In this document: positions 26,082 through 34,505 of the stretch, piece after piece
Position numbering within the stretch: position 1 is the stretch's first letter
How the letters are laid out: every line of letters begins with the position of its first letter
Origin: Phycisphaerae bacterium
Lineage (GTDB): Bacteria; Planctomycetota; Phycisphaerae; Phycisphaerales; UBA1924
DNA length: 64,000 nt
Reading direction: 5' to 3'
Assembly (NCBI GenBank): GCA_030429705.1
Contig: JAUIES010000001.1
Location: forward strand, 1,612,001-1,676,000
Position numbers and translations under genes: made by a program
The notes under the pieces: model-generated
What the model saw: the letters and a program-made list of their open reading frames with translations, nothing else
The model's database searches: none
What the model was told of the DNA's origin: nothing

Positions 26082-28904
26082 TCAGCGAAACAGGCTCGGT
26101 ATCCACCGGGGAAGCGGACCCATCCCAAAATCAGATCGCAGACCCTGTTCCGCTCGCAGGAGCAACGGTTCAGCAGCATCCACCTGCCCCATCGATAAGA
26201 GTGCTTGCCCGAGCGTGTCGGCAAGGCGGAGTGAAACACGATCACCAGGACCAAGCCCTTGCCGAGCGGTCAGTTCAACTGCGACAAGTTCGTCGATGAC
26301 ATCCGCAGCGTCCCCCAGTTCGATATGACTGACACACCACAGCCGAAACGCTTCAAGTCGATCTCTCGACAGCGGCCGATCAGGTTGAATGCGCGTCGCG
26401 AGATCGATGGCATTTGATGCCGTCTCCCGGGCTTGTGCAAACGACCCAAGTCGAATCAACGCATGCGTCGTGCCGAGCGCAGCCGAGATTCTGTATTTGA
26501 TGTAGCGATCTAAGAGCGATTTGGTTTGTGGTTCGTCAAGATCAACCATCGCGGACGCAGCCATGCTGTCGATGCGTTCGTACATACGCAATGCGTCGGC
26601 GTATCGTCCCCCTGCCATGTCAATCGCTGCGATCTCCCGAAGCGCACTGAGGAACTGGTGTTGTTCCGCGCCAACAGACGCCTCTACAAAAGTACGATAA
26701 GCGTTGACCGACACGCGTGCTTCGTCCAGTCGGCCGCGATGTAGATAGAACGAGCCGAGCGCGAACTGGGCGTCCGCCGTTTCGCCGTGCGATGAACCAA
26801 GAATTTCGATCGATTTTTCAAGCGATTCGAGAAGCAGCCGCTCTGCTTCATCATATCGGCCTTGCTTCTCGTAAATGCCCAAAGCCAAATGACGCTGCGC
26901 GCGCACAAGGCTCGCTCGTGCTTTGGGATGACCCTGCTTGAAGATCTCGATAGCCTCGAGCAGGTGCTCTTCGCCGCTGTTGAAACTACCCAGAGTCGTC
27001 TCGACAGCACCGATATTGAAGAGCGCCCACCCGGTCTGCGCATGTCCCTCGCCAAAAACGCCACACAACCCCGCATATGCACGCTCGTGGTAAGGAATCG
27101 CTTCACTCGCGCGTCCGAGGCGGTAGAGCGTGTTTCCGATCTGATCGAGCGCGTACCAGGCGCGGCTGCTATCCGGGCCATACGCCGCCAGAGATTCGTT
27201 GTGAAATGATTCAAAGATCGCCAGGCACTCTTCCAGCCGAAAGTTCTCTTTTAGCATCTCGCCGTAGGTCCATTTGATATCGAGCCGATCCGCGTCATCG
27301 TTCGGGCGGGTCGTCTGGTAGTAATCGTGGGTCCACTCGATGTGTTCGAGCGCCAACGGCATCCAGCTGAGTTCGTAGTAGGTATTCCCAAGAATGAGCC
27401 TCACGCGAGCCTCGACTTCGGGCTCTTCGCTCAGAGCTCCCGCATCGAGTCGCTCGGTCGTGGCTGCGAGCACATCGAGCATGGTGACATCCTGCCCGTT
27501 TTCGCCAAGGTCACCCGCAGAGGTCAATACATCCTGAAGAAAGGCCTGAACTGCGTCTGCGATTGCGCGCTGTTCGTCTGCATCAATCGCATTCTGTTGA
27601 GCGCGTGTGCTCGATCGCATGGCGCTCATCGCGAGGGAGATCGACAGACCCGTGGCTGCGACAAGGACCAAGACGAAGAGCGCACTCAGAGAAACTGTGA
27701 GTCGATTTCGCGCCACAAATCGTGACATCTTGTATCGAGCCGACAGCGGCCGAGCGCGGACAGGTTGATTCGTCCGAAACGCTCGCAGATCATCCACCAG
27801 TTCGGAGACAGACTGATATCGCTGAGTGCGATCTTTTGCCATGGCCCGCATGACAATCGCATCCAGATCGCCTTTCAAAGTGCGAGCCAATCCATCCATT
27901 GACAACCCGCACCGCGCCACCACCAGGTCGCTTCGATCATCATCGGTTGCGCATCGAATGTGCTTGACGCGAAGGGACGGCTGCTTCGGCTCGGTCTCAC
28001 ACACGACGCGATCGATTTGCGACGGCAAACTCGTTCCCGACTCGATGTCCAGCGGGCGCACGCCGGTCAGCAGTTCATAAAGCACCGCTCCCAGTGCATA
28101 GACATCAGCACGGGTGTCGATATCGAGTTTGCCCCGCGCCTGCTCGGGGCTCATGTATGCTGGCGTACCCAAAAGTTGTCCGTGCATCGTGTGCGTTGTT
28201 CGGTCAACGCCCGTATCGAAGGTGATCTTGGCGATTCCAAAGTCAATGACCTGCGGCTCCGCCGAGCCGTTGCGATCGACCACCAGAATATTGCTCGGTT
28301 TGATATCGCGATGAATCACCCCCTTGGTGTGCGCATGGTGCACGGCATCGCACACCCGCACAAAGAGACTCAGCCGATCGTCAATCGTGAGTCCGCGCTC
28401 GTTGGCAAACCGTGTGAGTGGAAACCCTTCGATCAAGTCCATCACAAAAAATGGTCGGCCTTGCTCGGTCGCGCCCGCATCAAGAACCGTCGCAATGTTG
28501 GGGTGGTCCAGCATCGCCAAGAACTGTCGCTCAGCGTCAAACCGCGAGATGATGCTTCTCGTATCAAGCCCCGGCTTGAGAATCTTGACCGCGACCGTGC
28601 GGGTAATCGGCGCGAGTTGAGCAGCACGGAACACAACCGCCGATGCACCATCCCCAATTTCTTCAATCAGTTCAAACCGACCTGCAATCAGGTCGCCCGG
28701 CGTAGGTCCGATGGGTGGCTGCGTTTGGACGGGCGAAACCAAAAAAGTTTTCGGATGCGATTCGTCAAATGAGAGTAACTCTTCGACCTCGCTGCGAATG
28801 GCAGGATCATCACAATGGCTCTCAAGAAACGCACACCGATCGCACGCCGGCATATCGACAGCCGTCGAAAAGAGATCCGCAATGACGCTGGCGCGACTAA
28901 GCAT
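26082..28904 (-). CDS. Membrane-anchored Ser/Thr protein kinase with TPR repeats
   Basis: PknB-type kinase of 940 aa. The domain spans about residues 76-375: glycine-rich EEIGDGASAVVF, Lys107 in VAVKILK, HRDIKPSN at 198-205 with catalytic Asp200, DFG at 221-223 and PAYMSPEQ activation segment. One membrane span at about 403-425 follows, then a long helical region of TPR repeats (about 490-940), exported if topology follows the family. An N-terminal cysteine pair (CDRC) precedes a helical lead. The ATG at 28904 lies just before the stop of the sigma-factor gene (ATGCTTAG), so the two are coupled. Together they are the common planctomycete ECF-sigma/kinase pair; the kinase is expected to control sigma activity or its regulon. 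Confidence 0.92.
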   Translation of the reverse strand: MLSRASVIADLFSTAVDMPACDRCAFLESHCDDPAIRSEVEELLSFDESHPKTFLVSPVQTQPPIGPTPGDLIAGRFELIEEIGDGASAVVFRAAQLAPITRTVAVKILKPGLDTRSIISRFDAERQFLAMLDHPNIATVLDAGATEQGRPFFVMDLIEGFPLTRFANERGLTIDDRLSLFVRVCDAVHHAHTKGVIHRDIKPSNILVVDRNGSAEPQVIDFGIAKITFDTGVDRTTHTMHGQLLGTPAYMSPEQARGKLDIDTRADVYALGAVLYELLTGVRPLDIESGTSLPSQIDRVVCETEPKQPSLRVKHIRCATDDDRSDLVVARCGLSMDGLARTLKGDLDAIVMRAMAKDRTQRYQSVSELVDDLRAFRTNQPVRARPLSARYKMSRFVARNRLTVSLSALFVLVLVAATGLSISLAMSAMRSSTRAQQNAIDADEQRAIADAVQAFLQDVLTSAGDLGENGQDVTMLDVLAATTERLDAGALSEEPEVEARVRLILGNTYYELSWMPLALEHIEWTHDYYQTTRPNDDADRLDIKWTYGEMLKENFRLEECLAIFESFHNESLAAYGPDSSRAWYALDQIGNTLYRLGRASEAIPYHERAYAGLCGVFGEGHAQTGWALFNIGAVETTLGSFNSGEEHLLEAIEIFKQGHPKARASLVRAQRHLALGIYEKQGRYDEAERLLLESLEKSIEILGSSHGETADAQFALGSFYLHRGRLDEARVSVNAYRTFVEASVGAEQHQFLSALREIAAIDMAGGRYADALRMYERIDSMAASAMVDLDEPQTKSLLDRYIKYRISAALGTTHALIRLGSFAQARETASNAIDLATRIQPDRPLSRDRLEAFRLWCVSHIELGDAADVIDELVAVELTARQGLGPGDRVSLRLADTLGQALLSMGQVDAAEPLLLRAEQGLRSDFGMGPLPRWIPSLFR

Positions 28905-29505
28905 CGGTGGGGGCCTCGCCTTCCATCGCACGACGAAGCCACGCGCACGCAAAACGCCAATCGCGTTTGACCGTTGAGAGACCAATATCCAATGCCTCGG
29001 CGACCTGCTCAGAGGTGAGTCCTGCGAAGTATCGCAGCATGACGACTTGAGCTGGTCGAGGATGATCAGTTGCGAGTTGTTCGATGACCTCATCGAGTGC
29101 CAAGATCTCATCAATCGGCAACCCTTCGGTCATGTCGGGTATATCCCAGTCATCCGCCGCGACTCGACGCCGATCGCCGCCGTGTTTGACAGCAGATTTC
29201 CGACGAGCCTGGTCAACCAAAATGTTTCGCATGGCTTTGGCAGCAGCCCCAAAAAAGTGCGCACGCCCATGCCAACCAGGATCACGCTCGCCCACAATGC
29301 GCAGAAATACATCATGAACGAGTGCAGTCGGTTGCAGTGTTTGTCCCGGAGGAAGATGAGCAAGCCGATGGGCTGCCAGTCGTCGCAACTCGTCATAGAT
29401 GACGGGCAGGAGGTCTGCAGCCGACTGCTTCTCGGACTCATCGCATTGATTGCACCCGCCACTCGGTCGAGCGTTCGCAGATGTGTTCGGGTCGGATGCA
29501 CACAT
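28897..29505 (-). CDS. ECF RNA polymerase sigma factor
   Basis: Sigma-70-family ECF factor of the planctomycete/acidobacterial group that pairs with protein kinases. Sigma region 2 is LLPVIYDELRRLAAHRL then LVHDVFLRIVGE and the FFGAAAKAMRNILVDQARRK stretch; region 4 helix-turn-helix is LTSEQVAEALDIGLSTVKRDW near the C-terminus. I set the start at 29505, giving 202 aa, because the family begins shortly before the helix of region 2; the frame stays open to 29634, and no ribosome binding site clearly decides. It is coupled to the kinase gene and faces the secreted-protein run at 29733-33624, an attractive but unproven regulon. Confidence 0.88.
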   Translation of the reverse strand: MCASDPNTSANARPSGGCNQCDESEKQSAADLLPVIYDELRRLAAHRLAHLPPGQTLQPTALVHDVFLRIVGERDPGWHGRAHFFGAAAKAMRNILVDQARRKSAVKHGGDRRRVAADDWDIPDMTEGLPIDEILALDEVIEQLATDHPRPAQVVMLRYFAGLTSEQVAEALDIGLSTVKRDWRFACAWLRRAMEGEAPTDA

Positions 29506-29732
29506 ACAGCCTGATTGTCGCGGACCCACCGCCCTGATGCAAGGCCGAATCCAATGATCAGCATGGAAAGCGAGGCAGGACACGCATTGCTCCATCAAAC
29601 CTGGGTCTGCCATCCAATACGAAATTTTGACCACCGATGGACCGCGCTCATGTGCATTTTCGAATTGCCAGCGTGATCACGCAACTGGTCACATGAGAAC
29701 GCACCAGGATCTTGACCACAGGGAGCACAGTG

Positions 29733-31208
29733 ATGAATCGAATACGAACCGGAACAATCGCACTCATTTTGGCGGCAGCATGCGGAGCATCCACGCTCGC
29801 AAGTGACACCGAGTTTACCTACCAGGGCAGCCTGCAGGACGCAGGTGTACCGGCAGTCGGTTCGTATGACATCGAGTTTCGTCTCTGGAGTGCTGCTGCA
29901 GGCGGTTCGATGATCGCTTCACAAACGATCAGCAACATTGCAGTCACCGACGGTCTCTTTCAGGCAGCCCTCGACTTCGGACCTGCTGCGTTCAACAACA
30001 GCGATCGATGGCTCGAGATGGTTGTCGAAGGAACAACCCTGATGCCGCGTCAGCCGGTCACAAGAGCGCCGTACGCGATTCAAACGCGCGGGATTTTCGT
30101 TGATGACGCGGGCAATGTCGGTATCGGTACCACGAGCCCGTCTTCACAACTGACCATGCGCGGACCGGATGTCGATCTGCTCCTCAATTCTCAAGGCGAT
30201 GACTTTGGTCCATCGCTGACTTTCAGAAACACAGCTGGCGGATTGAACACACGAATGGGCAACATCGTGTTCAGTGACAGCAGCCAACTGGCGTCGCTCG
30301 GCTATGTTAAACCACTCTTTGGACCCCAGGGTTTCCAAATCTCTGGTGCTTCATCTGCATTCATGAAGGTGACCGATCTAGGCCTGTTTGGCTTTGGTGG
30401 TGAGTTGAATCCCCAAGCTCTGTTTCACTTTCAGAATGAAGACATCAACCTGAGCAGTTCGCACTACCAACTGATGGACATGGTCATCGAAGCCACGGAT
30501 GCCAGGATGGGTCTCTACAGCACAAATGGTGGAACTTACGGCTCGGTCTTCTCGCTCGGAGAACTCGCGGGAGGGAATCTGGTCGATGCTTGGCATATCG
30601 GGCGAACGACCTCGGGGACAGGCGCAGCAAGTACCCTCTACTTCAAGTACGGCTCAGAGGTCGAACAATCCGCCAACGGTAGCAAGATGGTCATCGCACC
30701 CAACGGTGATGTCGGTATCGGCGTCAGCATTCCAAGCGCCAAACTGCATGTCGACGGCAATGCACGCGTTGATGTGCTCGAAGTTATGGGCGCCGATCTC
30801 GCAGAACGATTCCCCGTCGCGTCAAATGACTTCATAGAGCCCGGTACCGTGCTCGAAATTGATCCCGAAAACCCAGGCTCATTGCGCGTCGCAACCAGCG
30901 CGTACAGCCACCTCGTGGCAGGCGTCGTCAGTGGTGCCAACGGCCTGCCGGCGGGGACCATCATGGGCAATCTGGACGGGCTCGAAGACTCGCCTGCAAT
31001 TGCGCTCTCCGGCCGAGTCTGGGTTCGCTGCGATTCGTCGACAGAAGCCATCCACCCCGGAGACATGCTGACCACGGCGACCACCGCCGGGTACGCCATG
31101 CGAGCGAGCGACCAAACCCGCATCGCAGGTTCAGTAATCGGGAAAGCGATGACGAGCCTCAGAAAGGGCGAAAAGGGTCTGGTGCTCGTGCTCGTCAATC
31201 TCCAGTAA
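29733..31208 (+). CDS. Secreted fibre-like protein (collar/tail-fibre-type repeats)
   Basis: A signal peptide ends near residue 23 (GASTLASDT), then FTYQGSLQDAGVPAVGSYDIEFRLW, a beta domain common in secreted planctomycete and Bacteroidota proteins. After about residue 110 come GNVGIGTTSPSSQL and later GDVGIGVSIPSAKLHVDG, the short repeat units that alternate with beta blocks in trimeric fibre-like (phage-tail-fibre-type) surface proteins. The last 150 residues (ADLAERFPVASNDFIEPGTVLEID onward) look like the conserved C-terminal head of these proteins. GGGAG about eight bases before the ATG at 29733 decides the start. It is the first gene of a plus-strand run of secreted proteins opposite the ECF/kinase pair. 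Confidence 0.75.
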   Translation: MNRIRTGTIALILAAACGASTLASDTEFTYQGSLQDAGVPAVGSYDIEFRLWSAAAGGSMIASQTISNIAVTDGLFQAALDFGPAAFNNSDRWLEMVVEGTTLMPRQPVTRAPYAIQTRGIFVDDAGNVGIGTTSPSSQLTMRGPDVDLLLNSQGDDFGPSLTFRNTAGGLNTRMGNIVFSDSSQLASLGYVKPLFGPQGFQISGASSAFMKVTDLGLFGFGGELNPQALFHFQNEDINLSSSHYQLMDMVIEATDARMGLYSTNGGTYGSVFSLGELAGGNLVDAWHIGRTTSGTGAASTLYFKYGSEVEQSANGSKMVIAPNGDVGIGVSIPSAKLHVDGNARVDVLEVMGADLAERFPVASNDFIEPGTVLEIDPENPGSLRVATSAYSHLVAGVVSGANGLPAGTIMGNLDGLEDSPAIALSGRVWVRCDSSTEAIHPGDMLTTATTAGYAMRASDQTRIAGSVIGKAMTSLRKGEKGLVLVLVNLQ

Positions 31209-31236
31209 GTCACCTATTGCAACCGGAGAACCACCC

Positions 31237-32196
31237 ATGCTTGTGAGCACCATTTGTGTTGCACTCGTTTCGATGAACATGTCCAACAGTGCGTCGCGAT
31301 CAGAGGTTGTCAACCCGCAACCGATCCAGTCTTTCTACTGCCCGGTCGAGCCCATTGGCATTCAGTTTCGTGGCGGCGGCATGATAAACGACGGCTGGGA
31401 CGGACCCGGTCAGGGCTCAACCACGCTCTACTTCCATTTCGAGAACTACTCCGACGACCTCGCGTTTCGAGATCAACGCGAAGCCTGTATCTTCGCGCTC
31501 GCAACCTGGGCAAGCATCGTCCAGATCGACTTCGTCGAAATCGGCGCACCCAACTGGAACAGATCAATCGACTTTCGCTGGGCAAGGGGTAACCACTGTG
31601 CTATTGAGAGTGGCGAGTGTGGCGATGTTGACTGTCCTTTCGATGGCGAAGGAGGTGTGATCGCGCACGCCGGATTCACACCGGGTGCTGCGTCGCAATG
31701 TGTCAGTCCCATGCTCGAAACCTGGGCCGGCAATGTCCACTTCGATGACGACGACTTGTATGAGCGTGACAACGCGGGAGATGGGCTCAGTTTGACATTC
31801 GTTGCGGCTCACGAAATCGGGCACGCACTCGGGCTCGTCCACGATGTGGGTCCGGGCGGGCCGCACATTATGCGCACATCTGTGAATGCCTCGCAAGGGA
31901 TGCAAGCGCCGTCCGCTTCAGATATCGCCCATCTTCAGAGCGGGTACGCTGCAGGAGTCGGCAGCGTGCAAAAACTCGAAGACTCTGGCATTTGGGTCAA
32001 TTCGGCTTTCACTTTCGCGGAAAACGGTCTGCCCGGAAACCCGTTCAACACTATTCAAGAAGCCATCGACGCCATGCCGCCGCAAAACGACGGCATTACG
32101 ATTCATGTGATCGGAGGCCTCTATCCGGGGTCGATCACCTTCGATGAGCCCTGCACCATCACCGCAGAAGTGAACACAGCATTTATCGGTCAGTAA
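31237..32196 (+). CDS. Secreted M10-like metalloprotease
   Basis: A zinc metalloprotease of the metzincin clan (matrixin-like, M10): HEIGHALGLVHD with ligands His192, His196, His202 and catalytic Glu193, and a Met-turn at Met212 (IMRTS). The N-terminus, MLVSTICVALVSMNM, is a short possible signal. A Trp-rich core (GGGMINDGWDGPGQG..TLYFHFEN) and RSIDFRW are shared with the next gene. After the catalytic domain the chain ends in a 75-residue block, beginning GNPFNTIQEAID and ending AEVNTAFIGQ, that resembles the start of a right-handed beta-helix. It is about 60 percent alike to the next gene by eye. Six cysteines suggest disulphides in the envelope. Confidence 0.85.
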   Translation: MLVSTICVALVSMNMSNSASRSEVVNPQPIQSFYCPVEPIGIQFRGGGMINDGWDGPGQGSTTLYFHFENYSDDLAFRDQREACIFALATWASIVQIDFVEIGAPNWNRSIDFRWARGNHCAIESGECGDVDCPFDGEGGVIAHAGFTPGAASQCVSPMLETWAGNVHFDDDDLYERDNAGDGLSLTFVAAHEIGHALGLVHDVGPGGPHIMRTSVNASQGMQAPSASDIAHLQSGYAAGVGSVQKLEDSGIWVNSAFTFAENGLPGNPFNTIQEAIDAMPPQNDGITIHVIGGLYPGSITFDEPCTITAEVNTAFIGQ

Positions 32197-32214
32197 TCCG
32201 GAGGAGATCGAATC

Positions 32215-33186
32215 ATGCGTTTTGCGAGAACGACCTTGCAGGTCATGCTAGTGTGCACGGCCGCGTCGGCCCAACCACTCTCGACACCACAGTACGCCAA
32301 TGCCACGGCACATACTGACGAGGGCGTCCAACATCGGGGGGGACAACCCGGCGGCATGGTCAATGACGGGTGGGATGGTGTCGGGCAGCACGCCACGACG
32401 CTCTACTTCCATATCGAAAACGCCAGCCCGCGCGGGACGCAAGCCGGTCAGCGCACCGCCATGCTCACAGCCCTGCAGACATGGGCGGATGTCGTGCAGA
32501 TCCATTTCGTCGAGACAGCCGTCCCAAATCGCTCTCGTTCCATCGATTTTCGGTGGGAGGCGGGCGAACACTGCGCGAGCGAGCCCGCCGAATGCGGAGA
32601 CCCCGATTGCGTTTTCGATGGGCCGGGTAACCGCTTCTATCACGCCGCGTACCCGCCCGGCGGCAACAGCCCGTGCGGCGGCGTCGCAACCGAACCGCAC
32701 GCAGGGAACATCCACTTCGATATTGATGACGGATTTCAAGAGAACAACGACCCCGGTTTCAACGGCATCAGTCTGGCGCTGACTGCGGCACACTGCATCG
32801 GTCATGCGCTCGGCCTCGGTGACAACACAACCGGCAATCCCGATGCGTTCCGCAGCATCATGGACAATCGAGACCTCAGGTCCCGGTCGCTGTTCTTTCC
32901 GTCTGAAGCCGACATCATTCACATTCAAGAGGGTTACGCCGCAGGCACGGGTTCGGTGACCACACTCGAGGACCAGGGCATCTGGGTCAATGGCTCATGG
33001 CTCGGGGCCGAGTTTGGGACACCGGGCAATCCGTTCGACACCGTCGCAGAAGCGGTCCAAGGTGTACCGCCATTCGCGCCGGATGTTACAATTCACTTGC
33101 TTGGCGGGCAATATCCTGAGACAATCACCATCGCCACGCCTTGTGTGATCACCGCCGAGTTCAGCACCGCCTACATCGGGCAATAG
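32215..33186 (+). CDS. Tandem metalloprotease paralogue with degenerate active site
   Basis: A 323-aa paralogue of the preceding gene, starting 19 bases after its stop, with a clearer signal peptide (MRFARTTLQV to ASAQ). The fold and cysteine pattern match (GGMVNDGWDGVGQ, TLYFHIEN, RSIDFRWEAGEHC, the C-terminal GNPFDTVAEAV and AEFSTAYIGQ). The metzincin motif reads HCIGHALGLGD (193-203): catalytic Glu becomes Cys194 and the third zinc His becomes Asp203; a Met-turn-like SIMD (Met216) remains. The codons at 32791-32823 are intact, not a frameshift. It is therefore probably non-proteolytic, perhaps a binding or regulatory partner of the first copy, or an unusual variant with a Cys or Asp ligand. 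Confidence 0.85.
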   Translation: MRFARTTLQVMLVCTAASAQPLSTPQYANATAHTDEGVQHRGGQPGGMVNDGWDGVGQHATTLYFHIENASPRGTQAGQRTAMLTALQTWADVVQIHFVETAVPNRSRSIDFRWEAGEHCASEPAECGDPDCVFDGPGNRFYHAAYPPGGNSPCGGVATEPHAGNIHFDIDDGFQENNDPGFNGISLALTAAHCIGHALGLGDNTTGNPDAFRSIMDNRDLRSRSLFFPSEADIIHIQEGYAAGTGSVTTLEDQGIWVNGSWLGAEFGTPGNPFDTVAEAVQGVPPFAPDVTIHLLGGQYPETITIATPCVITAEFSTAYIGQ

Positions 33187-33204
33187 ACCCGAAGGAGTAT
33201 CGAC

Positions 33205-33624
33205 ATGCATCGCACGACACTGGTAATAGCCTTCATAGTTTGTATCGCAACAGGCCTCGTCACTGCCAAAGCCGCCGCCCAGCCGTTCACGCTGAACTGG
33301 TACACCATCGATGGTGGGGGTGGCACCAGCACCGGGGGGACTTTTGAACTTTCTGGAACAATCGGTCAACCCGATGCGAGTGGAGCTCTGACTGCAGGCT
33401 CGTTCGAACTCACCGGCGGCTTCTGGGCTGATCTTGGCACCGGCGGTCCGTGCAGCGATGCCGATTTCGTCGAGCCCTTCGGCGTGCTCGACTTTTTCGA
33501 TGTGCTCGAGTTTCTCGGCGCGTTCGCTGCGATGGAATCTAGCGCCGACATGAACAACGACACGGTGCACGACTTCTTCGATGTGCAGTTGTTTCTGCAG
33601 GCGTTCAGCATGGGTTGCCCATAG
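33205..33624 (+). CDS. Small secreted protein with dockerin-like C-terminus
   Basis: A 139-aa protein. Signal peptide to about residue 26 (TGLVTAKAAAQ), a short beta region (FTLNWYTIDGGGGTSTGGTFELSGTIGQPDAS, about residues 28-60) typical of a planctomycete repeat that carries GTSTGGxFELSGTIGQPDA, then a Gly/Pro turn and a C-terminal pair of dockerin-type calcium loops: DFVEPFGVLDFFDVLEFL and DMNNDTVHDFFDVQLFL, ending SMGCP. The FFDV-xx-FL spacing is a planctomycete/Phycisphaera-type dockerin variant. It follows the pseudo-protease by 18 bases and could be a docking partner or a surface-anchoring protein of the same transcript. Confidence 0.75.
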   Translation: MHRTTLVIAFIVCIATGLVTAKAAAQPFTLNWYTIDGGGGTSTGGTFELSGTIGQPDASGALTAGSFELTGGFWADLGTGGPCSDADFVEPFGVLDFFDVLEFLGAFAAMESSADMNNDTVHDFFDVQLFLQAFSMGCP

Positions 33625-33659
33625 TCGCAATGGTCATCGCGTCGGACGGCATTCGTGAA

Positions 33660-34505
33660 TCAACTTCGGCGCGTCCGACGGGTCGCCAGCAGACCGCCGC
33701 TCGCTAAGAGGCCGAGCGTTCCGGGTGCTGGCACCGCGTACACCCAGCGGACATCGTCAAAGCAGAAGCCGCCGTTCCAATCGAGTTCACTCGAGGGAAA
33801 CCGTGTTTCGATGGTCACGCTGGTAAACGAGCCGGTCGGGTCGATGAATCCGCCAAAGCGGGCGTTGGGCTGGGTCCGCGAAGGCCAGTACGGGTTGCCC
33901 CAGTCGCCAAATGACATCGCCCAGTTGATATTGCCATCGAGATAGACCTTGGTGGCGTACCGGTCTCCAAGACCCGCATAGCCGTTGTTCCCTTCCCCGG
34001 TGATGAAGAGTGACAGCGCTTGGACTGGTTGGTCGAAGGTGAATGTGACTTTGTGCAGCCACGGCGTGCCGGTGCGCTGTTCAAAACGCATCACTTGGCT
34101 GCCGCCGGCGGTGGTGTTGAAGCCGTTCACGAGCGCGTAGTTCGGATTCGCCACCGCGGTATCAACCGCGAGCGTGTCTTGAAAGTTCCAGTAGATCCCG
34201 CCGCGTGTCCACATGCGGACACCGGGCGCGATGATGTGCGAGGGTGCATTGGCCCCGAGGGTCATCGACTCGAAATCCACTGTGTGTATGGGTCCGCGCA
34301 ACGCGGCATCATTGAGCCAGTTGGCTTCAGCCGCGAGGCTGTTGGTCGCCCCGGCGATGGAGGGGTTGGTCACACGGTCAAAGCCGTGATACTGCGCGAG
34401 CGCAGCGTCCGCATTCGAGAGCATGAGAAAAGACTGGCAGCAGACGGCGGAGATGAGGACGAAGCGACGCACGCGCGATGTCTGATGTAGGGTGGCGGTG
34501 AACAT
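33660..34505 (-). CDS. Secreted PEP-CTERM protein
   Basis: A 281-aa protein starting at the ATG at 34505 with GGAG six bases before it (a TTG two codons upstream is possible). A signal peptide runs to about residue 35 (SNADAALAQ). The body is beta-rich: TVDFESMTLG near residue 80 and FDQPVQALSLFITGEGNNG resemble the family of exported proteins with a C-terminal sorting signal. The tail is VPAPGTLGLLASGGLLATRRTRRS: a Pro-Ala-Pro motif, a hydrophobic span and an Arg cluster, that is a PEP-CTERM signal of the VPAPGT type, recognised by an exosortase. No exosortase gene is in the window. Confidence 0.85.
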   Translation of the reverse strand: MFTATLHQTSRVRRFVLISAVCCQSFLMLSNADAALAQYHGFDRVTNPSIAGATNSLAAEANWLNDAALRGPIHTVDFESMTLGANAPSHIIAPGVRMWTRGGIYWNFQDTLAVDTAVANPNYALVNGFNTTAGGSQVMRFEQRTGTPWLHKVTFTFDQPVQALSLFITGEGNNGYAGLGDRYATKVYLDGNINWAMSFGDWGNPYWPSRTQPNARFGGFIDPTGSFTSVTIETRFPSSELDWNGGFCFDDVRWVYAVPAPGTLGLLASGGLLATRRTRRS

